Shown here: positions 14,951 through 27,200 of the stretch, in pieces | How positions within the stretch are numbered: position 1 is the stretch's first letter | Layout: each line of letters opens with the position of its first letter | Source of the DNA: Zonotrichia leucophrys gambelii | Taxonomy: Eukaryota; Chordata; Aves; Passeriformes; Passerellidae | Reading direction: 5' to 3' | Length of the DNA: 64,000 nt | NCBI RefSeq assembly: GCF_028769735.1 | Contig: NC_088172.1 | Span: 74,796,631 to 74,860,630 of the forward strand | Notes under the pieces: model-generated | What the model saw: only the letters and a program-made list of their open reading frames with translations | Told to the model about the DNA's origin: nothing | Databases searched by the model: none | Position numbers and translations under genes: made by a program

Positions 14951-16803
14951 TGCACTCAGGAGAATTTCTTCCAAGTGGGCTGTCATCAAACAAAGTATAT
15001 ATGAAGAAACCTCTCATGGGAACAGCTTGGGAAAGTTCCCGGTTTCACATCTGTCCTCATGCTACATGGCAGTTTTGTGTTAGGATAGGATTTGAACTCG
15101 GAGAACTCTGGCACTAGCATCTTACACTTCTAATCATATAAGAGATCTCAACTCAACCAGCAAATGTGTATCACAAACCAACATGCTTCCAGGATCATAC
15201 CTTGGGGAATTGTGCTGAGTAAGAAATCCTACCAGCTAGTCAGAACATCAATTTCATGGACAAGTCTATCCTATCACTGTCTGTCCATTCTGCAGGAATG
15301 ACAAATGCACTGTTTAATGCACCCTGGACTTAAAAGTGACACAGCAGTGAACCCAGAAAGTCTCAATTGCTCTTTAATGATACCACATCTCTGTTTTTCA
15401 CCCCAGAGGGAAAAGCCTACAGCAGTAATAGCCAGTCTGAATGTAGCACAGGACATATATACACTGTCATATTCCATGGCAATGTGTGAGGCAGCAAGGA
15501 ATGAAAAATCTCTAAAATTGCTTCTGTTATACCATATACAGCAGCTAACTGCAAATGTAATCTCTTTCACTCTGTGCTGACAAGGCTGTGAGGCAGCAGG
15601 TGTGTTCCAGCTCTGCTGGATTTGCATCCCAAGTTCATTTGTACTGCCTCCTCTGCCAGAGCAAGGCCCAGAAGATGGCATTATGTTACAAGGACACATT
15701 ACCCTGGTGCCCCTTGCCTTCTCCTCTGCTCTACAAGTTCAGAGGGGAAATCTCTTTGCTTGGGCATATCCCTAGCTGCTTCTTGCTCCCATTGTTTTGC
15801 CAAGCCTAGCATCGAGCTGTGACATTTCAGCTGGGTGTAAATACAGAGGAGCAAAGCCAGAAAGAGATAGGAAAGTTTTATGTGACTTGCACCTTCCTTC
15901 TTTTAGCTCTGTTTCAAAATTGGTCACGTCCTTGTGCTGTTTGAGGCCAGAATAATCTTCATGTCAGCCCCAGCACAGTATACAACAGGCTGATAATAAC
16001 TGTTGTCTGTTGATATTCTGTAGTGTCTTCTCTAAGAGCCAGATGCTAAGCAAGAGTAAACTCAATGCTGAAATGCCTTTGAATTCAGGTGCCATTGAGA
16101 CACAAAAGGTTTAATCACAGGCAGGTACAGCAGCCCCTCAGAACTGGTGCAACTGCTAGCACTGATAGTTCATCCTCATCTGCCCTTCCCTTCATTTACC
16201 AATTCCCTGCTGATCCAGCTCTTTGTCTTCAGGACTTCTGCATGGCTGGCTTTGCTCCTGAGATCAGAAACCATCTCATGCAGATGAAGCAAAAGGCTTC
16301 TGTGATCCAAGCTAGAGAGGAGACAGCAGCACTCCTAGCTCAGGCCATGCTGCTGCCTGCTACTGACCACTCTGAACTGTGGTGCCCAAGCACCAGAAGC
16401 TGCACTGACCATTGTGAGAACCTGGTGGTGACTCCTGTGAGCAACCTGAACAACCCAGCAGTTGTTCAGGACCACACAAAGTCACAAGGAGCTGCCACTG
16501 TGAGATACAATTCCCTCATCCTTATTACACAGCTGGTGACCATGAAGGATCGAGCTCCCTAAGGACTGTAAAATCAGTGAGTAGAATGCATCAGCAAAAG
16601 ACTGGAATAAACAGAATAATTTTAAAAGGCAGATATTTCACTGTAACCAAGCTGCTCAACTTTGGACATGCATGGAAGCAATGAGATCTGGTTAATTCTG
16701 GCTCACTAGATGGAGCTTCCTCAACATCCATTTTGCTTAGCACCCTGCTAGGTTGTTGTAAGGCCCCCAAAAACTTGCTCAATGAGGTTCTTACATTTTT
16801 TAA
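14951..16803. other. Non-coding region with one weak gag-like open frame
   Basis: No splice-supported exon was recognised. The longest frame, 16089-16562 (+), begins at a non-ATG codon and contains a short stretch with a loosely retroviral-capsid look (FAPEIRNHL followed by an acidic/alanine-rich helix). It has no zinc knuckle, major homology region or neighbouring pol. It could be decayed retroelement coding DNA or a chance frame. Confidence 0.4.
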
Positions 16804-17418
16804 TGTGCTCTGAGTTAGACGCAGGGGAGAAATACTGACAAGATCTTCTCAGGAGGTCAAAATAGCAAAAAACTTTACTGGCAACTTTAGAAAATCAGAG
16901 AACTTCAGCAAAAGGTTTGGAGCAGCATTCAATCAACATAAAACGTTTCACAAAGTATTAACTTAGTCCATTCAACTCAGTAAACTACAAGCCTGTCTGA
17001 TTTTAAATGACTGAAAACTCTAAGAAGAAGGAATTAGAAGAAAGAGAAAGACAGAAACACTATAGAAAAGAAAAAGTATAGTTACCACTCCTAGTTCCAG
17101 CAGTGTTCAGCTCAGAGAAGCTTCAAGAGAAGGTAGGGCCAACACTGGTGCTTGCCTCATGCCTCAGCTTCAGTGTCCTTTGGCTTTCCTGGCCATTCCC
17201 TGGGGTGGGACTTGCTGCCCGTTCTGGGGCAGGGTGGGAGCTCCAGGGGCAGGAGTGGAGCATTGCCTGAGCGTGCCAGGGATTGGCAGCCACCAGAGCA
17301 AAGCCCCTCCTGCCCCTTTCCCTCACACCCACCCACCCGAGATGTTTAGAGCCAGCAATCTCCTCCAGCTGCAGGCCCAGCTGAATTAATGCCCCAAGTT
17401 CAATACTTATCTGATACA
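16804..17418 (-). mobile_element. Possible degraded LTR of a second retroviral family
   Basis: On the minus strand the segment could start TGTATCAG and end CTCAGAGCACA, giving TG...CA ends. A GC-rich front half (about 17110-17400) would be U3. Near the 3' end is a polyadenylation-like AGTAAA followed by a T-run and a short tail, as in R-U5. The flanks do not give a clear target-site duplication (TTTAA left, TATTA right). The layout resembles avian LTRs I have seen, but I cannot name a family and the left boundary on the minus strand is a guess. Confidence 0.4.
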
Positions 17419-19224
17419 TATTAAAACCTTCTAAGCACCAATAATTGTAAAATACTAAACAATCATAAGAACATAATTGAATTTACAGTAGAAGAAAACA
17501 TGAATTTTAAATTTCAATCATGAGAGAAATTAACAAATTAACAAACTTTGAATTAACTGCTGCTTTTTCAATGGTTACATTCTCCTAGGAGCAGCCCACT
17601 TATCTTAGCACTACAGACTTGATTTTGGATAAAGAAAACATACATGCTCACATTACTTGCATGTCCATCACACAACTCTACTGTGTTTTTTAGCCTTCCT
17701 AAATATTAAAAAATACAGTGAATTTTTCTTCCATAGCTGAAGAAGTTCTACTACTTAACTTACAAAACTAAATGTAATAAAGATTAGTTCAGTGAGCCTC
17801 TGTTTAGGAAAATTAAACTTTCTGAGTTCTTTTATCTAGTAAAAATAAATAAATTGAAAAAGAAAATTATATTTCCTCCTCATCTTGGCTGTACCTTCTG
17901 CATTTATGATGTATACATCAAGATGTAATCACATAATTCAAGGACTTTAATCAGGAATAATTAGAAATAATTATATCAATTGTCAACAAGTTATTTGAAT
18001 AATTGATTGCACATATAGGAGTGAGGCCCTTTGTAGAAGCAGATTGTAAATCAAACTTTTGCTTTATCTGATGAGAGGAGTTGGTTATTTTTTTTCACTT
18101 TTAGTTTTAGGCATTTTTTGCTACATCCAGCATTGCGATATGATGAATCTAGGACTGGTCTTCTGACCCAGAAATTTTCTCAGTATCTTAAAAAGCAGAA
18201 AGTCTCAGAAACCCAGAGACACAACAATTAAACTGAAATTAAAAAAAAAAAAAGGTAATAAAAAAGGTTTATTGCTTTGAGATAGATCTGGCTCTTTTTC
18301 TGCAAGCTCCTTCACTGGGGTTATTTGGGTACATTTTTCATCTTCAGTGTCTGTGACAGGCTGTGTCACTGGAGTATTTCCTAACTGATTAGCAAGTTCC
18401 CAAATCAATGCAAAAAAGATGGAGAGAGGGTTGATATTAAAACCTTCTCTCCCCTCTCCAGGCTGTAAGCAGGTGAGAAACACAACCTTCCCATTTGCAG
18501 CCTCCTTACCAGAAGGACAGTCACAGTAATTCTGTAGAGAAAACCCTGACATTTCTTTCCTCTCCCTTCTCCTCAAAGCAATTTTGGCAAAGTCATAAGG
18601 TCATGAGTGATTACAAGGGGACAGGTACCACGTGCTGCGAGGGAGGAGAGTTGCACCAAGCTTACAAAGGTTGTAACAAAGTGGTTTTCAAAAATCCTCA
18701 GCAATTCCCTGACACGTCTCCCTTTCTGATATGTGACAGATTGGACTGAGCTTTGAGCAGCACCAAAGGACGAAATTCAGTGTTTCAGGATGCAAGAAGA
18801 GGCAATGCTACAGGAAGGGTATTAGTTAGAGCAATTTGCAGCAGCTGAGAGGTGACAGACGCTCTGGTACAGTGGAGGGACAAGCCGCTCTTCCTTTGAG
18901 AAGGAGTTATGTACAGATAATTTTGCCCCACAATACATTCCTCCCTCCTACACGCACACACTTGTACATGATCCGAACACCTGGCACCCAGCCAAGGCCA
19001 AACCACTGCAGTCCTTTTTGGCTGTGAAACTTGGAGCAGTGTGTGCTTATGGTGTGGTGGTGCCGTGCACTGCAAGACCACGGGTGATGCTCTTCGGAGT
19101 CCCAGCCGTTCCTGCTCAGCTGCCAGACCCTGGCCAGGAGCCCATGGCCACAACAGAGACATCCAGGCACAGAGGAGCCTCCCCAGAGGGCTGGCCAGGC
19201 ATCCCCATGGGGGCAGCTCCACAC
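17419..19224. other. AT-rich non-coding region
   Basis: No gene was recognised. The first 650 bp is strongly AT-rich. Within it, 17935-18015 has repeated TAATTA, AATTAT and TTGATTG-type sites in a non-repetitive context, which is typical of homeodomain-bound conserved elements. A poly-A tract lies at about 18239-18254. Confidence 0.45.
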
Positions 19225-19345
19225 AGAGCGAGGCTGTGAGGGGTGGCAGAGCACTGGCACAGGCTGCCAAGGGAGCCCATGGGGGTCTCCCTCTCTGCAG
19301 ATGTTTAGAACCCACCTGGATGGTTCTGTAATCCTACCAGATTGC
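19225..19345 (+). mobile_element. CR1 LINE fragment
   Basis: The stretch has the order typical of the 3' part of avian CR1. A GGCAGAGCACTGGCACAGG-like segment is followed by GCTGCCAAGGGAG, then a CTCTGCAGATGTTTAGAAC-like segment, then CCACCTGGATGG. The match decays after about 19345, and the usual octamer tail is not seen. Open frames on both strands across this area (for example 18785-19315 minus) are products of the fragment and its GC-rich surroundings, not genes. Confidence 0.6.
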
Positions 19346-21420
19346 CTTTTAGGGCCAGCACAGGTGTGCCCAGGGTTCATTACTCACCTCTGCCACAGGG
19401 CTTGTCTTTGCCCCCACTCCCAGCTGCTGCTGCTGTCAAGGGCTGCACTTCCAGCCTGGCACCTGTGCTCTGGCTCCTATGGCAATGAAAGCTCACAGCT
19501 TTGCTCCATTCCCCCAGCCCACACCAGCTGGGGAGGCTGGGATGTGACCCCAAACCATGGGCCTGAGGAGGGGTTCTGTCCCTCTGTGTCCCCATGGGCA
19601 GTGCAGAGGGGTGGAAGCTGCCAGGGAAGCAGGGGTGTCACACAGCAGGGCTGGGGCCAGCAGGAAATCCATGGAGAAAATCCCTGCTGGCCTGGGAGGG
19701 CCCTGTGCTTTCCACTGTTGGACACGGGATATCCAGGAAATTGCCACCATGGGCATGGCCTCTTCTCAAATTATTCTTGAGCTTCCCCTTCTGGCCACTG
19801 ACAGAGGCAGGGACTGGGCTAGAAGGACCCATTTAATGTGTGTGATGCATTTGCATCCAAAATAAGGAAACCTGAAACATGAACTTTACTACTTTTGGTG
19901 GGTTTCTTAGGACACTTTGCTGTCTCCATCTATGGAGAAGACAGGGCAATTGTGAGCCTCAGTCATAAAAATTAAATTGTGAGACTGCTTCAGATAGAAA
20001 AGATTTCTATCCATGAAATCTAAGTAATAGGGGAATCTGTGCTGCCTAATTCCTAAGTCTGAGGTTCTGCTTTGCAGGCAGTGAGTTTTAAGGTGGAAGA
20101 AGAAAAAAGGAATTCTTACAGGGTTTTGGTTTTGTTTTTTTAAGTGTGTAAATAAGGACACTTTAAGGCATGTGAATATAGTCATTCTTTTTTGCAGTTG
20201 AATTGGTGACCTTGAGCTCCATGTCACAAGTGGTTGTCTTTTAAACTCAAGGACTGACAAAATTACACAACCAAGGCCACTGCCATACATTAAGATGTGC
20301 ACTGCAAGGTACAATTCAATTTATTTATCATCATTGTGGTTTGGTGCTACTTACCATCCTTAAAATCCTGGAACTGAGACTCTTGGGTTTTTCCAGTGCT
20401 GGTAAATAAGCTCGGTCTGCTGGTGGTTGTGCATGATAAAGAGTTAGGACTGAAGACATTATTCATTTTCAACCACATGATGATAAAGCTAAAAGTACTG
20501 ACATAAAATATGTTGAGAAAAGTAAGTAGTTTATGAAGTATTTTTTGAAGGTTTAAAATATTGTGCTGATTGTCCTGTCCCCAATATTATGAGATAAACT
20601 GTAGCCAGGGCAATGGAGTTGTTGCAATGTCTTTGCTGTTCTTCACTGCAGGAATAGCTGCCTTTTACAGCAGAGGACATGATTCCTATCAGTGTGCAAT
20701 GCTTGGAGTGCAGTCCCACCACCAGAGAGCTCTGTGATGATTAGGTCTTGTACTGCTGTGAGTTCATGTGGAGCCACTGTGCCATCAAAAAGAGCCATCA
20801 GCAAAAAGAGTCTGCAAATCATTCCTCTGGTTTAAGTTCAACTTATTGCTACACTATAGCTATTTTTGATCATGGCTATGCTTTGGATTACTTACCTTTA
20901 ACACGGTGTTTCCCAAACAAAATTCAGCTCTCTTGAGGCTTCTTGGAAGATGGTATCCCTGACTGCAGAGGTACTGTAGTTAGATTAGAGAATTATTAGC
21001 AACTATAGGAAAGAATTACAGCCCATGTGGAAGGTAGCTGAAGAACCTGCAAGGTGCCAAGGTACAACAGGCTGTGATGTTTCCAGGAGACCATAGCAAA
21101 ATTCTAATTCTCACTCAGCACTAGGAAAAAGCATAAAGGCTGGGGGAAGAAGGTCTGGCCTAAACACCTTAGAGTGAAATTATCTATAAAAGGAATGTGT
21201 GAAAAGGGCCAAAAGAGCTAGTTCACGCTGCAGAGAAAAGATACAGGTTGCTGCTCTCTCTCTAAAAGATTTTGACAATCAGAAGACCTTTTACTTCAGA
21301 TTTAAGGGATCACACTAAGGCCACTAATGCCCTGGGGCTAAAAGGCAACAAACTGCCACTGAGAAATCTGAAATAGCTGAGATGTCAGGATCCCGTCTAT
21401 GTACATGCAAAGAAGTGTTG
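19346..21420. other. Non-coding region, no gene recognised
   Basis: A GC-richer block at 19380-19850 holds many overlapping open frames on both strands with no recognisable protein. The rest is ordinary AT-rich sequence. No RNA gene or repeat boundary could be fixed. Confidence 0.45.
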
Positions 21421-21462
21421 CTAATTAGGGAGCTAGGAGGTTCCCCCAGGCACTTCCCAGTG
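21421..21462 (+). repeat. 42-bp dispersed repeat, copy A
   Basis: This 42-bp segment, starting CTAATTAGGGAGCT and ending CTTCCCAGTG, recurs at 23856-23897 in the same orientation with two mismatches. The match stops abruptly on the right and extends only about 3-4 bases on the left. The unit is not recognisable as CR1 or as either LTR described here. Confidence 0.8.
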
Positions 21463-22006
21463 CAGGAATTTTGTGGGAGCTCTGGTGGACAAGATCAAAG
21501 GTCCCAGAGAAAATCCTGCTCTGGGATGCTGCAGCAGATTGTCTGGTGGAATACAATATTTTTTTTCCCTCTCTCTTACAACCTCTAGTGGCCAAAATGC
21601 ACAAATCCCGGCAGAAACTATTGCGGGAGTCAGCAAGGCTGCCTTCTGCTGGATTTCATGCATGTGACATAAGTGGAAAGGGGAATCCCACAGGAAAGGA
21701 TCTGCACAAATGTCTCACTCAGAGCATCTCCCTGTACTGGAACAGGACCTCTTAGCAAAGTGTCTCTCAGCAAATGTGTTTTTAAAAAGCCTGCTTGGAG
21801 CTCCAATGTAAAGTTTTCTGCCTCTGTCACACTGCCGTGATTTTGCTGGTGTAGCTGCTCTTCCGGCATGGGAAGACCGCAACAACAAAAAGAACAAAAT
21901 AACCAGGAGAGAGAATAACATTTTATATACTGTATCTCATTATTGCATCTCCATCTCAACTTTCAGTTGTTGCCATCCTGTAGCCTCTTTCCTGCTGGTG
22001 CAATTT

Positions 22007-22030
22007 TATAGGGGGATTTAATATAGGGGG

Positions 22031-22065
<35 letters not shown>

Positions 22066-22095
22066 GGATTATATATAATTTAATATAGGGGGATT
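22007..22095. repeat. TA microsatellite framed by four copies of a 12-bp motif
   Basis: The motif TATAGGGGGATT occurs at 22007-22018, 22022-22033, 22059-22070 and 22084-22095. Between the second and third copies lies a pure TA run of about 30 bp (22033-22062). The third and fourth copies are separated by a short AT-rich spacer. This looks like tandem expansion of a G5-containing unit combined with TA slippage. Spacings between G-runs are irregular and sometimes long, so a stable G-quadruplex is unlikely. Confidence 0.9.
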
Positions 22096-22403
22096 TGTTC
22101 CATTGCACAAATCCCATACTAACAGAGAGCTTGTTTCCTATGTTTTTGTCTCGCTCTTGTCACTGATCTTCAGGATCACCCCTGCAGCAATGACAAAAAA
22201 TGCACACATGGAACTGCATAAAGTATTTTTTCAGCTGGTTTTGCAGCTGGATACGAGCAGGAGGAGCCAAACACAACATAACCTGCCGCCTCTCCTAGGA
22301 CCATTCACTGCTGCTGGAAAAAGCAAAGGCCAAGCAGGAGTTCTGCAAAATGCTGGGTGCTCACTAGTGGGAGAGAGGACCTTGCAGTATACATAATTCC
22401 ACT

Positions 22404-22453
22404 TTTTTTTTTTTTTCTTCTATTCAGGCACCTTTTTTTTTTTTTTTTTTTTT
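22404..22453. repeat. Two poly-T runs
   Basis: A T-run of about 14 bases begins near 22404. A second run of about 20 bases follows near 22433, separated by a short pyrimidine-rich spacer. They may be remnants of reverse-transcribed poly-A tails on the minus strand, but no attached retrotransposed gene was recognised. Confidence 0.85.
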
Positions 22454-23855
22454 ACTTTTCTTCTTTCTCATTTCCAGTTGCATATAATCATAATCCATAA
22501 AGCTCCATAAATACTATTAATACCAAAATCTGAGACAAAAGAAGGAAAGCTGGTGGTTTCTGGTTATGAAATGAGCTCAAAAACATGGGCGGACCACAAA
22601 AGCTTCAAGCACAGCTCTTTTATAACCTGAGATGCTGTTGCAACTCAGAAATTATTATTTTGACCTTTGAAGTCATTGCAATGCCCTCACTGGGTGTTAT
22701 GGCCCTGGCTGTAATGTGCTGCTCTTCGTCTTACAGCTTAAATGCTTTGCTGCATAATTTTCTTTCTTTTTTAATGCACAAAATCAAGTTCACTGTTTTA
22801 AGAATATAACCAGGGAGCAGATGGTGCTCAGTAACAGGGGACCTTTATGAATAGCAGGGACGAGCTCACCTGGTGAGTGGCCACTACCAGTGAGCCTCTG
22901 GCCAGTGATGTCTGAAAATTGAAGATCTTCCCTTTGCTCCTCCAGGCTTCTGCAACCCTGTTTGCCTCACAATTTCACTTTGAACTTCACTTTCTTTCTT
23001 TGCTTTTAAGGACGGTCCTTAAGGCTGACAAGGCTTTCCTTGGCTTCACTGGATATTTGTTCCCACAGCCCCAGAGATACTGAATGATGCATTTCCCTGC
23101 ATAACTTCTGAAGGGGGATGGGTCCAAGCTGGGACTGTCCATACTCCCACAGAACCCTTTTCAATTGGTATTGTATGGAAAAAGCCCTGCCCAGAAATGG
23201 AACTGCATGGGAAAAGTCAGAGCTTACCCACATGTCGCTGTGTCCTGGGGGTTAAGGAATAGCCCCAAGCACATCACCACACCGCCAATGGACCAGAAAA
23301 GTGCTCCCCCTCCTCGTAAGGTCACAGGACATTCAGCTGGTTCGTGGGAGATTTGTTTGCACCCAAGTCTACTCCAGTGCTGAATGGCAGGCTCTGTCCT
23401 CAGCCTCCGTGATCACATCCTCGGAGGAAACACTGAGCTCCTAAGCACTTCCAAGCTGTTAATTCCTGAATCTTATTAACAAGAGCCAGCTCAAGCATCT
23501 GAGAGCCAATCGCAGCAATGCCTCCCTCCCGTCTGCACCGGCATTCAGCCCACGAGGCCTCCGTGTTTCCCCACGGTGCTTTACATAAAACTCAGGCTGC
23601 AGGAGCAATGGACAACTCGGATAATCTCTTTCATTCCCTCCTCCCCCTTCACAGCTGCTCTTTTCTTGCCTAGAAAGTCTCATAATTTCTACAGGTACCT
23701 TTCCTTCAAGTTTCTCTTCAGTCTGTGTTCTGCACTGCAAGTTGAATAAAAGTTAATGTTTTCCCAGCTGGGAACGGCCCCTTCTCTGCCTCCCTTATTG
23801 TCACGAGACCTCACAAATGTTTCACTGCTACCTCCAGGACTGGCCCCTTCTGCTG

Positions 23856-23897
23856 CTAATTAGGGAGCTCGGAGGTTCCCCCAGGCTCTTCCCAGTG
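23856..23897 (+). repeat. 42-bp dispersed repeat, copy B
   Basis: This is the second copy of the segment at 21421-21462, with 40 of 42 bases identical and the same orientation, 2.4 kb downstream. The flanking sequence differs. Confidence 0.8.
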
Positions 23898-24149
23898 AAA
23901 CCGAGCCCATTAAATGAATGCAGCAGCATCTCTGGGGGTGGGGACCCGGGTTACACAACAGCTGTTTGGAAACAGGCGCTTTGTTACGTGTGCTAGATTT
24001 AGAGACGTGGCATCATTAAAAACAAAAGCAACTTTTAAGTCCAAACCAGTGTATTTAGGTCAGTGATACCCCAGGGATAATCCCAGGGATGTTGGTGAGG
24101 GGAGGCAGGCAGCAGGCACCGGGAGCTCGGGCTCAGAGCGAGGTGTGCA

Positions 24150-24207
24150 GAACGCGATGGTGCCAGGGTGTGCACACAGAACATGATGATGCCAGGGTGT
24201 GCACACA
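24150..24207 (+). repeat. Two-copy 29-bp tandem repeat
   Basis: Units at 24150-24178 and 24179-24207 each contain TGCCAGGGTGTGCACACA and differ at three positions near their left ends. It is a small minisatellite seed in a GT-rich stretch; the following TGTGTGTGTG near 24222 shows related slippage. Confidence 0.85.
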
Positions 24208-27200
24208 GCCATGCACTGAGTGTGTGTGTGCAGGTCCTGTCTGGGCCCTGGGACATGGGCCCTGCTGTTCTGCACACAAAGAACATCCCGGAGCACAAGG
24301 GGAGGCAGAGCCCCCTTGGGCCAGGACACATTGCTGGCATTTTGGGAAGCATAGTGGAGGCTTGAGGGCTTGTGCACCAGCTAACCCAGGTGCACAGCAG
24401 CCTGGACACAAGGAATTGCTTAAATAGAAGGAAACTCCATCCAATTAGTCCTGAAACAAATCAAAACCCTGGTCAGTTTAGCCGTTTTTATTATCTTACT
24501 GTCTTAGCAGGGCACTATGTACCCTCTGCAACCATTGCTCCAAGCAATCTAAAAGTACCATCTTGCAAAGCAAGCAAAAATATGAAAAATCACATGCAAC
24601 TGGTCAAATGCACTTGAGGGAAGGGCTAATCCTAAGATCTGTGCAACAGTATAGCTATACATTTCTTATGGAAAAGTATATCCTGGGCGATTTTTTCATT
24701 ATTGTAGTGACAGAAGTATTGGTGGCAGAAACAAAGGCTGTGTCTTCAACAAAGGGTTGCTGATAAATCAGTATGTATAGGAGGTCTATACTCAATTATT
24801 TATATAATTTACAAAATAAAATCTAAAAAAGCAATTATCATATTTGGCTAAGTCAAAAAGAAGCAGCAGAGAATGATTTCCATCCTTCTCAAAGGGAATT
24901 ACTGCTGCTGAGGATCCTTTAATAGTAACTGTTATCACTGGCCAGATCCCAAGTTCCTTTCCTCCATCCTGATCTTGGCAAACTCCAGGTGTGGCTTTTG
25001 GTGAGCATCAGTGGGATTTGTGGGGTGTGAGGATAGGTGCCTTGCAGGAGAGAGGCAGGTTCTCCATCCTGTTGCTGTGCCATAGCTCCTCAGAGGCAGC
25101 ACCCCAAAACTGGCCCTTACAAAGACGGGCTTCGGAGGGGAAAGGAGAAGCCCAGATTTAAGCACGGTTTTACAGAGATATCAGCTGAGCATTAGGCACC
25201 CACAGGGCTCCCATAATTGGTTTGGGAGGCAGCCAAGGGGCTGCTGGAGCGTGAGCTCCCTTTGCAGGCCTGAGGAAATGCACAAGAGAAGATGTGTGTT
25301 TTGAGAAGTCGGTCTCATGATCTGTTCACTTCAATGGAAATTTTGGAGATTTTCTGCTCCGATTCGGGGCATTTTTCCCTCCCCTTTTGGGAACTGCACT
25401 AGCTGTCTGGAAATGCTTCTGTGGTCTTCTTTTTGAGTAATTATTTATTCTCTCTGTGGTAGCCCTGCTGTCCATTATTAGTTGTTATGCCTACATTGTA
25501 TAACAATAACAACAACAGTAATCTGAAGAAACCCTTCAGGTCCAGAGGCATTAAGAAAATGAAGACTGAATCAGCTGAACTTCTAACATAAGGATATGAT
25601 TTTCTTTTTTCATTAAAAACAGCTAGACTGGAAAACCAGGCATGTTTGAGTATAATGCAATAACAGCACTGCAGACATCTCCCCTAAAGAAAATAGCACT
25701 ATGGATCCTGAGACCAATATCAGGACCCAAAATACAAATGGGAAAAAAGGTAGGGATTGTTTTTTAATGAATCTGTCTGTGGTTTTTAATGTATCTTTTT
25801 ACTGTACTACTGAAAACCATAAACAAGACACTACCAACAAGTCTGTAAGCATATTTTTTTCCCTTTATCTTTTCAGCATTCTTGCAAAGACTAAGCTAAG
25901 TCAAATCCCAGCATAAATAACTGACTGGCCCTTCCAAAAAGGTACAAAGATAAAGCCCTTTGCAAGTGGCTCTTAAGAAAACTTGGCAACAGCAGCTCGC
26001 AGGATGAATCCTTGCCAAAGATTAATAATCAGTTCCACAAGGAGCGGAACTAATGAAGCCTCATTTTCTACATGTATTTGCAAAATGCAGCTACTATTTG
26101 CAAACACAAAGACTTTGTATTTTGCAAGTACAAACACAAAAACTTTATAACAGAGTTGTTCTAAGACTTTGTTCTCTCTAGGTGTGCATATAAAATTCCC
26201 CCTGCACCTCCCAAAACCATCAGTTTTCATGAAACATGTAGAAACATCTTTCAGAACTATTTTTGAAATCTCTGCATGCTGAAGTTGTTGAAATTGGCAA
26301 ACAGATCAAGACATTGCTAGGAGGACACACCTATAGACACACCAGGTGATTGTACAAGCATTGGTTCTGTGGGAAGCAAGGAACTAAAGTGAGGTTGTGA
26401 AAGAATGTACAGAAGAAAGCATCAATTTCTTAGCACTTAGGATTGATGGGATTTGCAAGGCAACTCCCATGATCAAGGCTGAGACACAGTAGCCAAGAGT
26501 GATCCAATTCCTTTGGCTTCAATGTCAAAATCTTCAGTGCCATTAGGGAGATTAGAGTTTACTTTTGTGCCATATCCAAAGGATAACGTGCTCAGTGAGG
26601 TGACCAAATCTATGGAAGATAGGAATGATTGGAAAAACCTTCCATAGGCCCTAATAAATGCCACTCCTTTTAAACCAAGTGAGAGTTTTGGCATTTGCAT
26701 TCAGTGGGAATGAACCAAAAGTTAGATAAGTGGGACAAAGTGATGGCAGATGGAGCTGTCTGTGTGCCAGTGTAAATTAAGGGAAGCTGGAAAATTGTAT
26801 TTCAGTTACCTAATATTTAAATGAAAAAACCTGGGGTTAAAGCTGATGTGCAGGAAAAGCTCTGGGCACCTCTGTGGAGAACAGTGCAGTGTGGAGAGAG
26901 GGCGTTCAGTGCAGAGCAAAGCAAAACCAGAGCAGATTGCCATCTGTTAAATGGTCAGGAATGTATACACTACCATAAGGATCTCTAAACAAACCAGCTG
27001 TGTGGCTCTACATTGAAATCAGTGATAGGCGTGATCACTTCCTTAACAAAGGGGCAGAGAGGAATAGAAAAGAATGGGAAAAAAATAGCACCATAATCAA
27101 TGAGACAGTGGGGGATGTGATGGGAGAAGGGAATGAGTGAGAATTATGGCTTAGCTTTGTGAAGAACTGAGTCAGAGAAGAGACAACATGACTAATTCCT

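Noticed and set aside
14697..15017. Hydrophobic phenylalanine-rich minus-strand frame resembling a membrane protein
   Set aside because: Produced by reading the A-rich simple repeat in reverse.
18785..19380. Overlapping minus-strand frames of 157 and 176 codons
   Set aside because: They overlap a CR1 fragment and GC-rich flank and share no motif with known proteins.
22007..22095. CRISPR-like array or G-quadruplex from the repeated GGGGG units
   Set aside because: Spacers are TA repeats of irregular length in a vertebrate genome, and the loops are too uneven and partly too long for a stable quadruplex.
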